NCBI GenBank assembly: GCA_025350245.1
Contig: JANXYG010000090.1
Span: 1 to 41,969 of the forward strand
DNA length: 41,969 bases
Origin: Betaproteobacteria bacterium
GTDB taxonomy: Bacteria; Pseudomonadota; Gammaproteobacteria; Burkholderiales; Ga0077523
Reading direction: 5' to 3'
This document shows positions 1-7,861 of this stretch, in pieces. Position 1 is the first letter of the stretch, and every line of letters begins with the position of its first letter. The position numbers and the translations under genes were made by a program. A model generated the notes under the pieces. It ran no database searches. It was given only the letters and a program-made list of their open reading frames with translations, and had not been told where the DNA came from.

Positions 1-524
1 GGTACTCGCGCATGTTCCTGCACTTCCTGCACGCCATCACCAACGACCGCGATCGCGTCCACACCTTCCTGTTCGGCACGCGGCTCACCAACATCACCCG
101 GCACCTGCGCCACCGGGATGTCGATGTGGCGCTCAACGCCAGCACCCAGGCCGTGGAAGATTGGTCCGGCGGCACCCGCATCGGCGCCAGCCTGACCGAG
201 TTCAACCTGCGCTGGTCGCGCCGCGTGCTCGGTCAGAATGCCGTGGTGCTGCTGATCAGCGACGGCCTGGATCGCGACGCCGGTCGCGACCTGGGCGATG
301 CCATGGAGCGGTTGCGCAAGTCGTGCACCCAGTTGGTATGGCTCAACCCGTTGTTGCGCTACGACGCCTTCCGGCCGATCGCCACCGGGGTGCAACTGAT
401 GCTGCCGCACGTAGATGCCTTCCTGCCCGCACACAGCATCGACAGCCTGGCCGATCTGGCGAAGGCGCTGGGGCAGCGGCCGGCGGGGCGGGCGTCGCAA
501 CGACGAGCATTGCGGGCAAGTTGA
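1..524 (+). CDS. coxE: CoxE-like VWA-domain protein, C-terminal part
   Basis: The 5' end is cut by the window edge; the frame is already open at base 3 and reads Y-S-R before the first visible Met, so the Met at 12 is internal. The protein resembles the C-terminal half of CoxE, a von Willebrand factor A-type protein encoded with aerobic CO dehydrogenase and related molybdenum hydroxylases. In that family CoxE works with a MoxR-type AAA+ ATPase (CoxD) in maturation of the active site. Visible family traits are the stretch around FLHAI, the FLFGTRLT strand, GGTRIG and the VLLISDGLD strand, followed by a WLNPL segment. CoxG is encoded 592 nt downstream with only a small antitoxin-like gene between them, which supports a cox accessory cluster. 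Family assignment is firm; the substrate of the partner hydroxylase cannot be told from here. Confidence 0.8.
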   Translation, partial: YSRMFLHFLHAITNDRDRVHTFLFGTRLTNITRHLRHRDVDVALNASTQAVEDWSGGTRIGASLTEFNLRWSRRVLGQNAVVLLISDGLDRDAGRDLGDAMERLRKSCTQLVWLNPLLRYDAFRPIATGVQLMLPHVDAFLPAHSIDSLADLAKALGQRPAGRASQRRALRAS

Positions 525-580
525 AGGAAGGGCGCAGCGTCTCCTGTGACGAACGTCCCGGACACCGAGGAGAAGAAACA

Positions 581-907
581 ATGGCACGCACCGCAATTCA
601 CCCTGGCGAGCACCTCGCCGAACAGCTCAGGGAACTCGGCATGAGCGCGGCCGAACTGGGGCGGCGGCTCGAGGTGCCTACCAACAGAATTACCGGAATC
701 CTGAATGGCCAACGTGCCATCACCGGAGATAGTGCGCTGCGGCTTGCGCATTTTTTCGGTACCGGTGCGGAGTTCTGGTTGACCTTGCAGAAGCTGTATG
801 AGTTGCGGCTGGCAGAGGCAAAAGTTGGGGCAACGATCCGGCGTCTGCCAACGCTGGTCGGGCCGACAACGCGAACCACGCGCAAGTCCGTGAGTCGCGC
901 GGCATGA
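581..907 (+). CDS. higA: HigA-family addiction-module antitoxin (orphan)
   Basis: This encodes 108 aa with a Xre/Cro-type helix-turn-helix. It begins MARTAIHPGEHL, typical of HigA antitoxins that open with HPGE.L.E.L, followed by the HTH around AAELGRRLEVPTNRIT and the FFGTGAEFWL segment that marks this family. The start at 581 is chosen over longer upstream options because a GAGGAGAAG ribosome site lies just before it. HigA normally binds a RelE-type HigB ribonuclease encoded just upstream and represses the pair. Here the upstream 56 nt are non-coding and no HigB-like reading frame is present on either side, so this looks like a solitary antitoxin or a regulator. It sits between coxE and coxG on the same strand, an unusual place that suggests insertion or exaptation. 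Confidence 0.85.
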   Translation: MARTAIHPGEHLAEQLRELGMSAAELGRRLEVPTNRITGILNGQRAITGDSALRLAHFFGTGAEFWLTLQKLYELRLAEAKVGATIRRLPTLVGPTTRTTRKSVSRAA

Positions 908-1115
908 GCGCAATTGTCGGCAGCATGTGATTCCTGAGTCTTCGCCCCGCCCTCACCCCTGGGGTAGAACGTCGCTGATAGGTCGCCGCGGTTGCCCGGA
1001 CCGTCCATCGGTGAGGATGCGCAACGCCCGAACGCTGGGCATACTTGGCCTCCGCCATTGCCTGCGCGCACCGATTACGGCGCGCGCCGCCCGACCTCAT
1101 CAGGAGCCCGACCCC

Positions 1116-1733
1116 ATGGACATGACCGGAGAACAACGCATCCCGCTGCCGCGCCAGCAGGTGTGGGAAGCGCTCAACGACCCGGCGATTCTCCAGGCCT
1201 GCATCGCAGGCTGCGAAAGCATCGAACGCGTCACCGACACCGTGTACAAGGTCGCGATGACCGCGGCGATCGGCCCGGTGAAGGCGAAGTTCGCCGGCAA
1301 GCTGGTGCTGAGCGATCTCGATCCGCCGAACTCCTATGCCCTGGCGTTCGAGGGGTCGGGTGGCGCCGCCGGCTTCGGCAAGGGCGGCGCGAAAGTCCGG
1401 TTGACCGAGGACGGCGCGGTCACGATCCTCAGCTATGAAGCCACCGCGAGCGTCGGCGGCAAACTTGCCCAGATCGGCTCGCGCCTGATCGACGGCGTCG
1501 CCCGCAAGATGGCCGAGGATTTTTTCGTGCGCTTCAACGCGACGGTGGCGCCAACACCGGTTGCGGCCGCCGACACCGAGGCCGAGGTCACGCTGGCAGC
1601 GGCCGATGCGGCCACCGGAATCGCCGCGACACCTCAGGCAGCGCGGAGCGCGCGTGGCCGCATTCCGTCCTGGGTCTGGATTGCCGTGGCGGTCGGAATC
1701 GCGGCGCTGGTCTACTTCACGCGCGGGCACTGA
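1116..1733 (+). CDS. coxG: CoxG-like SRPBCC protein with C-terminal membrane anchor
   Basis: This encodes 205 aa. Residues 1-150 match the CoxG/SRPBCC (START-like) fold: MDMTGEQRIPLP at the N-terminus, VWEALNDP, then GCESIE and IGPVKAKFAGK, the usual CoxG signature. A low-complexity Ala/Thr linker follows, and the last 23 residues (IPSWVWIAVAVGIAALVYF) form a single tail-anchor helix. CoxG proteins help recruit or mature CO dehydrogenase-type enzymes at the membrane; this is family knowledge. The start at 1116 follows a CAGGAG site, and the long in-frame extension upstream has no coding character. It belongs with the coxE fragment at the start of the window. The enzyme subunits (coxMSL type) are not in view. 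Confidence 0.85.
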   Translation: MDMTGEQRIPLPRQQVWEALNDPAILQACIAGCESIERVTDTVYKVAMTAAIGPVKAKFAGKLVLSDLDPPNSYALAFEGSGGAAGFGKGGAKVRLTEDGAVTILSYEATASVGGKLAQIGSRLIDGVARKMAEDFFVRFNATVAPTPVAAADTEAEVTLAAADAATGIAATPQAARSARGRIPSWVWIAVAVGIAALVYFTRGH

Positions 1734-1763
1734 CGGGCGATCCTTCACTGACGGGCAATCCTT
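1728..1763 (+). repeat. 18-bp tandem duplication over the coxG stop codon
   Basis: Two adjacent units (1728-1745 and 1746-1763) read CACTGACGGGC[G/A]ATCCTT and differ at one base. The coxG stop codon TGA lies inside the first unit. It looks like a recent slippage duplication. Confidence 0.7.
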
Positions 1764-1789
1764 TAGAATCACGGGTCGCTGCGGCGGGC

Positions 1790-1856
1790 CATATGGGTCC
1801 GCCACAGCCATATGGGTCCGCTACACATATGGGTCCGCTTCATTTGGGTCCGCTAC
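1790..1856 (+). repeat. Four-copy CATATGGGTCCGC repeat upstream of the SDR gene
   Basis: Cores at 1790-1802, 1809-1821, 1826-1838 and 1841-1853 read CATATGGGTCCGC, with CATTTGGGTCCGC in the last. Spacing between starts shrinks from 19 to 17 to 15 nt. The array ends about 26 nt before the SDR start codon, so it occupies the likely promoter/leader region. It may be a regulator-binding array or a simple local expansion; no known binding site was recognised. Confidence 0.75.
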
Positions 1857-1881
1857 ATTTTCCATGGGGGAGACAGACAAG

Positions 1882-2628
1882 ATGAACAAGCTCGACATGA
1901 GCGGGCGCGGCGCCATCGTCACCGGCGGCGCATCCGGAATCGGCTATGCGATAGCGCAGCGGCTGGCGGCGTCGGGCGCCACGGTCGCCATCTGGGACAT
2001 GGCGGCCGACATCGATGCCAAGGCAGCCTCCCTGGGCGCCGGCAAGCACATCGGCGTCAAGGTCGATGTGAGCAAGTACGCGCAGGTCGAAGCCGGGCTG
2101 GCGAAGTCGGTGGCGGCGCTGGGCAAGGTCGATGCGATGGTGAACAGCGCCGGGGTCGCGGGCGCCAACGCCCTGGTCGCCGACTATCCGATCGACGAGT
2201 GGCTGCGCGTGTTCGACATCAACGTCAACGGCCTGTTCTACTGCTGCCGCGCGGTGACCCCGCACATGACGGCCAACGGCTACGGCCGCATCGTCAATAT
2301 CGCGTCGGTTGCCGGCAAGGAAGGCAACCCGAAGGCGTCGGCCTACAGCGCGTCGAAGGCGGCTGTCATCGGGCTGACCAAATCGCTCGGCAAGGAACTG
2401 GCAACCAACAACATCACCGTCAACTGCGTCACGCCGGCAGCGGTCAAGACCCCCATCTTCGATCAGGTGGAGCAGTTCCACATCGACTACATGCTGTCGA
2501 AGATCCCGATGGGCCGTTTCGGCCTGGTCGAGGAGATCGCGGCGATGGTCGCCTGGCTGTGCACCGAGGATTGCTCCTTCACCACCGGCGGCGTGTTCGA
2601 CCTCTCCGGCGGCCGCGCCACTTACTAA
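1882..2628 (+). CDS. SDR-family NAD(P)-dependent dehydrogenase
   Basis: This encodes 248 aa, the standard length of a classical short-chain dehydrogenase. The dinucleotide-binding TGGASGIG is at residues 14-21, NSAG follows the fourth strand, Ser142 lies in the NIASVAG strand, and the catalytic pair is Tyr155 and Lys159 (YSASK). Asp at the end of strand 2 (IWDMAAD) suggests preference for NAD over NADP. The start at 1882 is preferred over the in-frame ATG at 1864 because a GGGGGAGA site sits correctly before it. It begins a same-strand cluster with Zn alcohol dehydrogenase, Ldh2, EamA and RraA genes, so it probably oxidises a hydroxy intermediate in a catabolic route. The substrate cannot be inferred. 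Confidence 0.9.
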   Translation: MNKLDMSGRGAIVTGGASGIGYAIAQRLAASGATVAIWDMAADIDAKAASLGAGKHIGVKVDVSKYAQVEAGLAKSVAALGKVDAMVNSAGVAGANALVADYPIDEWLRVFDINVNGLFYCCRAVTPHMTANGYGRIVNIASVAGKEGNPKASAYSASKAAVIGLTKSLGKELATNNITVNCVTPAAVKTPIFDQVEQFHIDYMLSKIPMGRFGLVEEIAAMVAWLCTEDCSFTTGGVFDLSGGRATY

Positions 2629-2630
2629 AA

Positions 2631-2720
2631 TGACACCCACCCCCAGGCTGCGCTGCGCTTCGCCTTCCCCCTCAAGGGGGCGCCCCGTCCTCGGGGGACC
2701 CTGTGGGCGGGGTCCCTCCG
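2631..2720 (+). repeat. Stop-adjacent intergenic repeat, copy A
   Basis: It begins two bases after the SDR stop codon with TGAC, then a CACCCCCAGG core at 2638-2647, a GCTGCGCTGCGCTTCGCC stretch, a CCCCCTCAAGGGGG hairpin and a CGTCCTCGGGGGACC block. Same family as the copies near 6595, 17549, 25470, 39121 and 39761. It is probably a transcript 3' end. The rest of the gap, to 2787, holds no gene. Confidence 0.85.
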
Positions 2721-2787
2721 TTTCAGGAGTTCCCTTCGTTACGCATGCCAAAGGGGTGCGCCCTTTGATGGCCGGTCGGGAGACACG

Positions 2788-3912
2788 ATGAAAATACGAG
2801 CCGCTGTCATCCGCAACATCGGTCTGCCGCAGCCGTACGCGCAGAGCCGCCCGCTCAACATCGAGGAAGTCGATCTTGCGCCGCCGGGCGAGCACGAATT
2901 GCTGGTGCAGATCAAGGCCGCCGGTCTGTGCCATTCCGACCTGTCGTCGATCAACGGTGACCGGCCGCGCCAGACACCGATGGTGCTCGGGCACGAGGCG
3001 GCCGGTGTGGTCGCCGAGGTCGGCAAGGGCATCACCGACCTGAAGGTCGACGATCATGTGGTGATGATCTTCGTGCCCAGTTGCGGCGAGTGCATGCCCT
3101 GCAAGGAAGGCTTTCCGGCACGCTGCGAGCCGGGACACAAGGCGAACGGCGCCGGCACCCTGCTGGGCGGCGCGATGCGACTGTCGCAGAACGGGCAGCC
3201 GGTCTATCACCACGTCGGGGTTTCGGCGTTCGCCGAATACGCGGTGGTCAACCGCGGCTCGGTGGTGAAGGTCGACACGACCCTGCCCTTCGATGAGGCC
3301 GCGATGTTCGGTTGCGCGGTGCTCACCGGCGTCGGGGCAGCGCTCAACACGGCGAAGGTGTTTGCCGGCGCCACAGTCGCGGTCGTCGGCCTCGGCGGTG
3401 TCGGCCTGAACGCACTGCTCGGCGCGGCGGCGGCAGGCGCAAGCCAGCTGATCGCGATCGACGTGCACGACGACAAGCTCGCGCTGGCGCAGCAGCTCGG
3501 CGCCACGGCGGTAGTCAACGCGAAGGATGCCGATCTGGTGCAGAAGGTCAAGGACATGACCAACGGCGGCGTCGACTTCGGCTTCGAGATGGCGGGGTCG
3601 GTGCAGGCCATGGAAACCGCCTACCGCGTCACGCGCCGCGGCGGCACCACCGTCACGGCCGGTCTGCCGCATCCGGATGCGCGCTGGGCGTTGCAGCACG
3701 TCAACCTCACGGCGGAAGAACGCACCATCAAAGGCAGCTATGTCGGCTCGTGCGTGCCGCCGCGCGACCTGCCGCGCTATGTCGAGATGTATCGCCGTGG
3801 CCATCTGCCGGTGAACAAGCTGATGAGCGCCCACCTCACGCTCGATCAGATCAACCAAGGCTTCGATGCCCTGGCATCGGGTCACACCGTGCGCCAGATG
3901 ATCATGATGTAA
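2788..3912 (+). CDS. Zinc-dependent alcohol dehydrogenase (MDR family)
   Basis: This encodes 374 aa, full length for class III-like medium-chain alcohol dehydrogenases. Catalytic zinc ligands are Cys48 (GLCHSD) and His69-Glu70 (GHEAAG). The four structural zinc cysteines are 99, 102, 105 and 113. The Rossmann glycine motif GLGGVG lies near residue 205, and Asp at the end of the next strand (IAIDVHD) points to NAD(H). Enzymes of this type oxidise primary or secondary alcohols to aldehydes or ketones. It follows the SDR gene after 159 nt holding repeat copy A, and a strong hairpin sits directly after its stop. A GGGAGA site lies upstream of the ATG. The family is certain; the substrate is unknown. 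Confidence 0.93.
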   Translation: MKIRAAVIRNIGLPQPYAQSRPLNIEEVDLAPPGEHELLVQIKAAGLCHSDLSSINGDRPRQTPMVLGHEAAGVVAEVGKGITDLKVDDHVVMIFVPSCGECMPCKEGFPARCEPGHKANGAGTLLGGAMRLSQNGQPVYHHVGVSAFAEYAVVNRGSVVKVDTTLPFDEAAMFGCAVLTGVGAALNTAKVFAGATVAVVGLGGVGLNALLGAAAAGASQLIAIDVHDDKLALAQQLGATAVVNAKDADLVQKVKDMTNGGVDFGFEMAGSVQAMETAYRVTRRGGTTVTAGLPHPDARWALQHVNLTAEERTIKGSYVGSCVPPRDLPRYVEMYRRGHLPVNKLMSAHLTLDQINQGFDALASGHTVRQMIMM

Positions 3913-3952
3913 CGAGGTACCGCTGCCGCCTCGCGACGGCAGCGGTGCCTCG
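3913..3952 (+). terminator. 16-bp hairpin directly after the ADH stop codon
   Basis: Arms 3913-3928 and 3937-3952 pair over 16 positions with one G-U wobble and an 8-nt loop, starting on the base after TAA. There is no T-run behind it, so it is more likely an mRNA-stabilising or attenuating hairpin than a classical intrinsic terminator. Confidence 0.7.
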
Positions 3953-3972
3953 GCTCAACCGTTCACTATCCC

Positions 3973-5025
3973 ATGACCGTTTTCCAGGCATCGACGCTTT
4001 CCCTCTTCGCCACCGCGTTGCTCGAAGCCGCCGGCATGCCGCCCGACAAGGCGGTGGTGATCGCCGACGTGTTGGTCGAGGCCGATCTGCTGGGCCACGA
4101 CACCCACGGGCTGAACCTGCTCGCGGCCTATCTCGCCGATATCGGCAAGGGCACGCTCAAGACCCACGGCGAGCCGCGCGTCGTCGCGGACTTTCCGGCG
4201 GCGGTGACCTGGGACGGCGATCGCCTGCCCGGCACGTGGCTGACCGTGAAGGCGCTCGAACTCGCCTGCGAACGCGCCGCGGTGTACGGCACCTGTTCGG
4301 TGGCCATCGGGCGCGGGCATCACATTGCGTGCCTCGCCGCCTACCTCACCCGGGCCACCGACCGCGGCATGGTGGTGCAGATCATGACGTCCGCCCAGGA
4401 GAACCAGTCGGTCGCGCCGCACGGCGGCAGCGCGGCGGCCATCACCCCGAACCCGATCGCGGCCGGCTGGCCGACCGATGGCGACCCGGTGCTCATCGAC
4501 GTCTCGATGTCGATCACCACCAACGGCATGGTGGCGCGCCTGAACCGCCACGGACAGCCGCTGCCCGGGCCCTGGCTGATCGACGCGCAGGGCAACGCGA
4601 CCGACGATCCGGCGGTGATGACCCGGACGCCGAAGGGGGCGTTGCTGCCGCTGGGTGGCATCGAATATGGACACAAGGGCTATGCGCTCGGTTTGATGGT
4701 CGAGGCCATGACCCAGGGACTGTCGGGGCATGGCCGGGCCGATCCGGTCGAGGGCTGGACCGGCGAGGTGTTCCTGCAGGTGTGGGACCCGCGGTTGTTC
4801 GCCGGTGCCGGCGCCTTCACCCGCCAGACCGGATGGATCGCCGACTTCTGCCGGCGGGTGCCGCCACGCCCCGGTGTCGAACGCGTGCGCCTGCCCGGCG
4901 AAGGGGGTCTCGCTCGCCGCCGGCAACAGCTTGTCGACGGCGTCAACCTGCATCCGGCCATCCTGCCCGCGCTCACCCCGTGGGCGGACAAGTTCGGGGT
5001 GGCACTCCCCTCGGCGCTGGTGTGA
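3973..5025 (+). CDS. Ldh2-family (malate/L-lactate/ureidoglycolate-type) dehydrogenase
   Basis: This encodes 350 aa of the Ldh_2 family, NAD(P)-dependent oxidoreductases unrelated to classical lactate dehydrogenase. Members act on malate, L-lactate, ureidoglycolate, sulfolactate and similar 2-hydroxy acids. The family traits are the DLLGHDTHGL motif containing the catalytic His, the GRGHHIACLAAY segment, the TPNPIAAGWPT nucleotide-binding stretch and the GGIEYGHKGYAL region. Its stop codon overlaps the GTG of the transporter gene, so the two are translationally coupled. With the RraA-like aldolase downstream, it suggests breakdown of a branched hydroxy or keto acid. The family is firm and the substrate is open. 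Confidence 0.9.
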   Translation: MTVFQASTLSLFATALLEAAGMPPDKAVVIADVLVEADLLGHDTHGLNLLAAYLADIGKGTLKTHGEPRVVADFPAAVTWDGDRLPGTWLTVKALELACERAAVYGTCSVAIGRGHHIACLAAYLTRATDRGMVVQIMTSAQENQSVAPHGGSAAAITPNPIAAGWPTDGDPVLIDVSMSITTNGMVARLNRHGQPLPGPWLIDAQGNATDDPAVMTRTPKGALLPLGGIEYGHKGYALGLMVEAMTQGLSGHGRADPVEGWTGEVFLQVWDPRLFAGAGAFTRQTGWIADFCRRVPPRPGVERVRLPGEGGLARRRQQLVDGVNLHPAILPALTPWADKFGVALPSALV

Positions 5026-5927
5026 ACGCTTCCGCAGGACATAGTCGCGGGCTGCTGATGATGCTCGGGGCCACGCTCTGCTGGGCGACCGCGGGCGTGC
5101 TGGTGCGGACCCTGGCCTTGCACGATGCTTGGGAAATCACCTTCTGGCGCTCATTCTTCATGGTGGTATTTCTATTCGGCGTGCTGCTCGCGCAGTACCG
5201 CGGGCAGGTATGGCACCGCATTCGCGCCGTCGGATTGCCGGGGCTGATCTCCGGTGCGCTGCTCTCCGTCATGTTCGTTTGCTTCATCGTCGCGTTGTCG
5301 CGCACCACCGTCGCCAACACGCTCGTGCTCACCAGCCTGTCGCCGTTCATGTCCGCCATCGCCGGCGCCTTTCTGCTCGGGGAACGAGTACCGATGCGCA
5401 CCTGGGTCGCCATGTGCGCGGCCTTCGGTGGCATCGCGCTGATGTTCGCCGATTCGCTCTCGGCCGGCGGCACCAGCGGCAACCTGATCGCGCTGGCGAT
5501 CCCGGTGGCGTTCGCGCTCAACGTCACCATCCTGCGGAAGATGCGCGCCAGTGCCGACATGGTGCCCACCGTGCTGATCGCGGGGGTGCTGTCGTGCGCG
5601 ATGTCGCTGCCGTTCGCGCTCCCGTTCGACGTTGCCGCGATCGACCTGCCGAACCTGCTCGCGCTGGGCGTGATCCAGCTCGGCGTAGGCTGCCTGCTGA
5701 TGGTGATCGCATCGCGCCATCTGCGCGCCGCCGAAGTCGGCCTGTTCGCGGAGCTGGAAACCATCTTCGGCATCGCTTCCACCTGGCTCGTGATCGGCGA
5801 GGCGCCGGGCACGCTGGCGCTCATCGGTGGCGGCACGGTCGTCCTCGCGCTCGCCGTCAACGAAGCCGTCCGCATGTTCACCGGCGACGGCAATCCGGAT
5901 CCCCTTCAGGAGGTCGCGCAACCATGA
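5022..5927 (+). CDS. EamA/DMT-family transporter
   Basis: This encodes 301 aa with about ten hydrophobic helices in two EamA repeats, as in drug/metabolite transporters. The first repeat starts LLMMLGATLCWATAGVLVR and ends near FADSL; the second covers NLIALAIPVAFALN to ALAVNEAVR. The GTG at 5022 overlaps the preceding stop (GTGA), and I take it as the start; an ATG at 5058 would trim 12 residues and is possible. No good ribosome site precedes the GTG, in line with coupled translation. The last codons overlap the RraA gene by ATGA. Placement between two catabolic enzymes suggests export or uptake of a pathway intermediate, but DMT substrates cannot be predicted from sequence. Confidence 0.9.
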   Translation: MNASAGHSRGLLMMLGATLCWATAGVLVRTLALHDAWEITFWRSFFMVVFLFGVLLAQYRGQVWHRIRAVGLPGLISGALLSVMFVCFIVALSRTTVANTLVLTSLSPFMSAIAGAFLLGERVPMRTWVAMCAAFGGIALMFADSLSAGGTSGNLIALAIPVAFALNVTILRKMRASADMVPTVLIAGVLSCAMSLPFALPFDVAAIDLPNLLALGVIQLGVGCLLMVIASRHLRAAEVGLFAELETIFGIASTWLVIGEAPGTLALIGGGTVVLALAVNEAVRMFTGDGNPDPLQEVAQP

Positions 5928-6583
5928 CCCAGCCCGCAACCGATCTCGCCTCGCGTCTCGAAGCCTGCTACGCCGCCGCCGTGCACGATGTCCTGCGGGC
6001 CATGGGCCGCGACCGCTGCGTGCTCCCCGCCGCGATCCGCGCACTCGATCCGTCACGCCGACTGGCCGGCGAGATCTGGACCTTCGGCGGCCATGCCGAC
6101 ACGACCCGCAGCGCGCACGACACGCTGCTGGCATGGACCGGCCTGCTGTCGAAAGCCCCATCGGGCAAGGTGGTGGTGTGCCAACCGAACACCTACGCGC
6201 TCGCGCTGATGGGAGAGCTGTCGGCGGAGACGCTCAAGTTCCGCGGGATTCGTGGCTACGTGGTGGACGGCGGCTGTCGCGACACCGACGTGATTCTCGG
6301 GCTCGGCTTCCCGGTGTTCTGCAGCTTCAACACCCCGAGCGACATCGTCGGCCGCTGGGTGCCCGACCGCTTCGGCGAGCCGGTCACGATCGGCGACGTG
6401 ACCATCCGCACCGGCGACTGGTTGCTCGGCGACCGCGATGGCGTGGTGATCATCCCCGGCGAGATCGCCGCCGATGTCGTGACCCGTACCGAGCAGGTGC
6501 AACAGCAGGAGAACAGCGTGCGCACCGCGATCCTGCAAGGCGTCGATCCGCAGGAGGCCTACCTGCGGTTCGGCAAGTTCTAG
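5924..6583 (+). CDS. RraA-like / HMG-CHA aldolase family protein
   Basis: This encodes 219 aa of the RraA-like fold. Members include 4-hydroxy-4-methyl-2-oxoglutarate aldolase/oxaloacetate decarboxylase and the RNase E regulator RraA. The family signature GYVVDGGCRDTD carries the Arg and Asp used for substrate and divalent metal binding in the aldolases. The following GDWLLGDRDGVVIIPG stretch is also typical. The aldolase subfamily is favoured over true RraA by length and by the catabolic neighbours. The ATG overlaps the transporter stop, with a CAGGAGG site 11 nt upstream. It closes the cluster; a short copy of the stop-adjacent repeat follows. Confidence 0.85.
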   Translation: MTQPATDLASRLEACYAAAVHDVLRAMGRDRCVLPAAIRALDPSRRLAGEIWTFGGHADTTRSAHDTLLAWTGLLSKAPSGKVVVCQPNTYALALMGELSAETLKFRGIRGYVVDGGCRDTDVILGLGFPVFCSFNTPSDIVGRWVPDRFGEPVTIGDVTIRTGDWLLGDRDGVVIIPGEIAADVVTRTEQVQQQENSVRTAILQGVDPQEAYLRFGKF

Positions 6584-6587
6584 CAGG

Positions 6588-6613
6588 GGACGCCCACCCC
6601 CAGGCTACGCCGC
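6588..6613 (+). repeat. Stop-adjacent intergenic repeat, copy B (truncated)
   Basis: Only the first part is present: GACGCCCACCCCCAGGCT with a degraded continuation. The CACCCCCAGG core starts at 6595, 11 nt after the RraA-like stop. It ends where the convergent DUF748-like gene finishes, so the hairpin part may have been lost to that gene. Confidence 0.75.
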
Positions 6614-6622
6614 CGTTCTTCG

Positions 6623-7720
6623 TCAGCGTCCGAACAGTTTCTTCACCGCCGTCCCCAGACCCTTCGCCGCTTGACCGGCAACGTCGCCGGCGCCGCGCAC
6701 CACCCCTTCGACACTCACGCCGACGGTTTTGCCGAGTGCGGCGGCAACCCGGGTGGCGAAGTTCTCGTTCAGTGAGAACGCCGGATCATCGAGATTACCC
6801 TCGAGGGTGAAATGCACCGTGATGTTTTCTTTGCGGTCCTTCATGAAGGCCACAAGCGCCTGTCGCGACAGGCCGGCAAAACCGCCATGGCCCTCGGATG
6901 GCGCCAGTTCGAGATCGACGATGACCAGGGTGCCGGGGGCTTTCAGCCGGCGCTTGTGCACGGTGGCATCGAGGTCGAGATCGATGGACCCCCGCCGCAC
7001 GCCGCTTTCCATGGCCCGGATCAGGTAGGGCTGAAAGGCAACCAGGTCGATGCCGCGCAGGCGCAGGGCGATGCCGCCATCGAGCGAGGAAAACTCGATC
7101 GTGCCGGCGAACGATATCGAGCCATTGTGCGCAACGCCCTTGTGCACGCCTTCCACCTTCAGGGTGGACCGCCCGGAGAGCGCCGGCAGGCGCAGATCAG
7201 TGAGCGACGCCTCGATGTGCTCCAGGCGCTGGAGCACGGCGGCCTGGCGCACCGACGCGTCGAAGAAGTCGATGGCCGCCGCGTGCAGTTCGATCTTGCC
7301 GATGGTGACCGCTGGCAGCGCAGCCGGCGTGCGGTCGGCGGCGTTGCGTTCGAGCAAGGCGGGCAACAGCGTCACCTTGCCGGCCCGGGTGCGGAACACC
7401 GACAGGTAGCCACCCTCGACGCGAATCGTGGAAATGCGGATCTCGCCACCGATCAGGCCGCGCAGATCGGGCGTCACCACGATGCGCTCGGCCCGCAACT
7501 CATCGTCCGTCGGCCAGTGCGCCCGGTCCGACCGTACCCGCACGCTGGTCAGCACCACACCGGTCCAGCCGATCGAGGTCGAGCCGACTTCGGCACGCGG
7601 ACCGAGTGCGGCGATCACCTTTCCTTCGAGTGCGCGCGCACCGAGGTGCAGGCCGACTGCGATCAGCAATGCGATCGCAGCCAGCGTGGCACCAACGATC
7701 AGGAGAAGACGTTTCAACAC
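6623..7720 (-). CDS. DUF748/AsmA-like envelope protein
   Basis: This encodes 365 aa from the proposed GTG at 7720. It opens with a single membrane helix (LKRLLLIVGATLAAIALLIA) and continues with a beta-rich periplasmic region typical of DUF748/AsmA-like proteins. These form elongated grooves at the inner membrane and are linked to outer-membrane lipid homeostasis. Repeated pieces such as GGEIRISTIRVEGGYLSV and the Leu/Val-alternating strands fit. The C-terminus carries an Ala/Gly/Val-rich amphipathic tail with VKKLFGR at the end. An ATG at 7834 would add 38 Arg-rich residues with no coding character, so I prefer the GTG although its ribosome site is weak. It converges on the RraA-like gene. 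Function is inferred from fold only. Confidence 0.7.
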   Translation of the reverse strand: MLKRLLLIVGATLAAIALLIAVGLHLGARALEGKVIAALGPRAEVGSTSIGWTGVVLTSVRVRSDRAHWPTDDELRAERIVVTPDLRGLIGGEIRISTIRVEGGYLSVFRTRAGKVTLLPALLERNAADRTPAALPAVTIGKIELHAAAIDFFDASVRQAAVLQRLEHIEASLTDLRLPALSGRSTLKVEGVHKGVAHNGSISFAGTIEFSSLDGGIALRLRGIDLVAFQPYLIRAMESGVRRGSIDLDLDATVHKRRLKAPGTLVIVDLELAPSEGHGGFAGLSRQALVAFMKDRKENITVHFTLEGNLDDPAFSLNENFATRVAAALGKTVGVSVEGVVRGAGDVAGQAAKGLGTAVKKLFGR

Positions 7721-7861
7721 GATCAGCGGTTCTTGCCGTTGAGACCGGACAACACTACACCACCACCGACCGAGCCTGTATCGCCGATCCCGATTCGGAG
7801 AGAAAGGTCGCCTTGACCGAGTAGTAGAATTCATTCGTGCAATCCCATGCTGGAGACGTCA

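Noticed and set aside
1840-3885. 681-codon minus-strand frame across the SDR and ADH genes
   Set aside because: It is antisense to two well-defined enzymes and crosses repeat copy A; no domain is recognisable.
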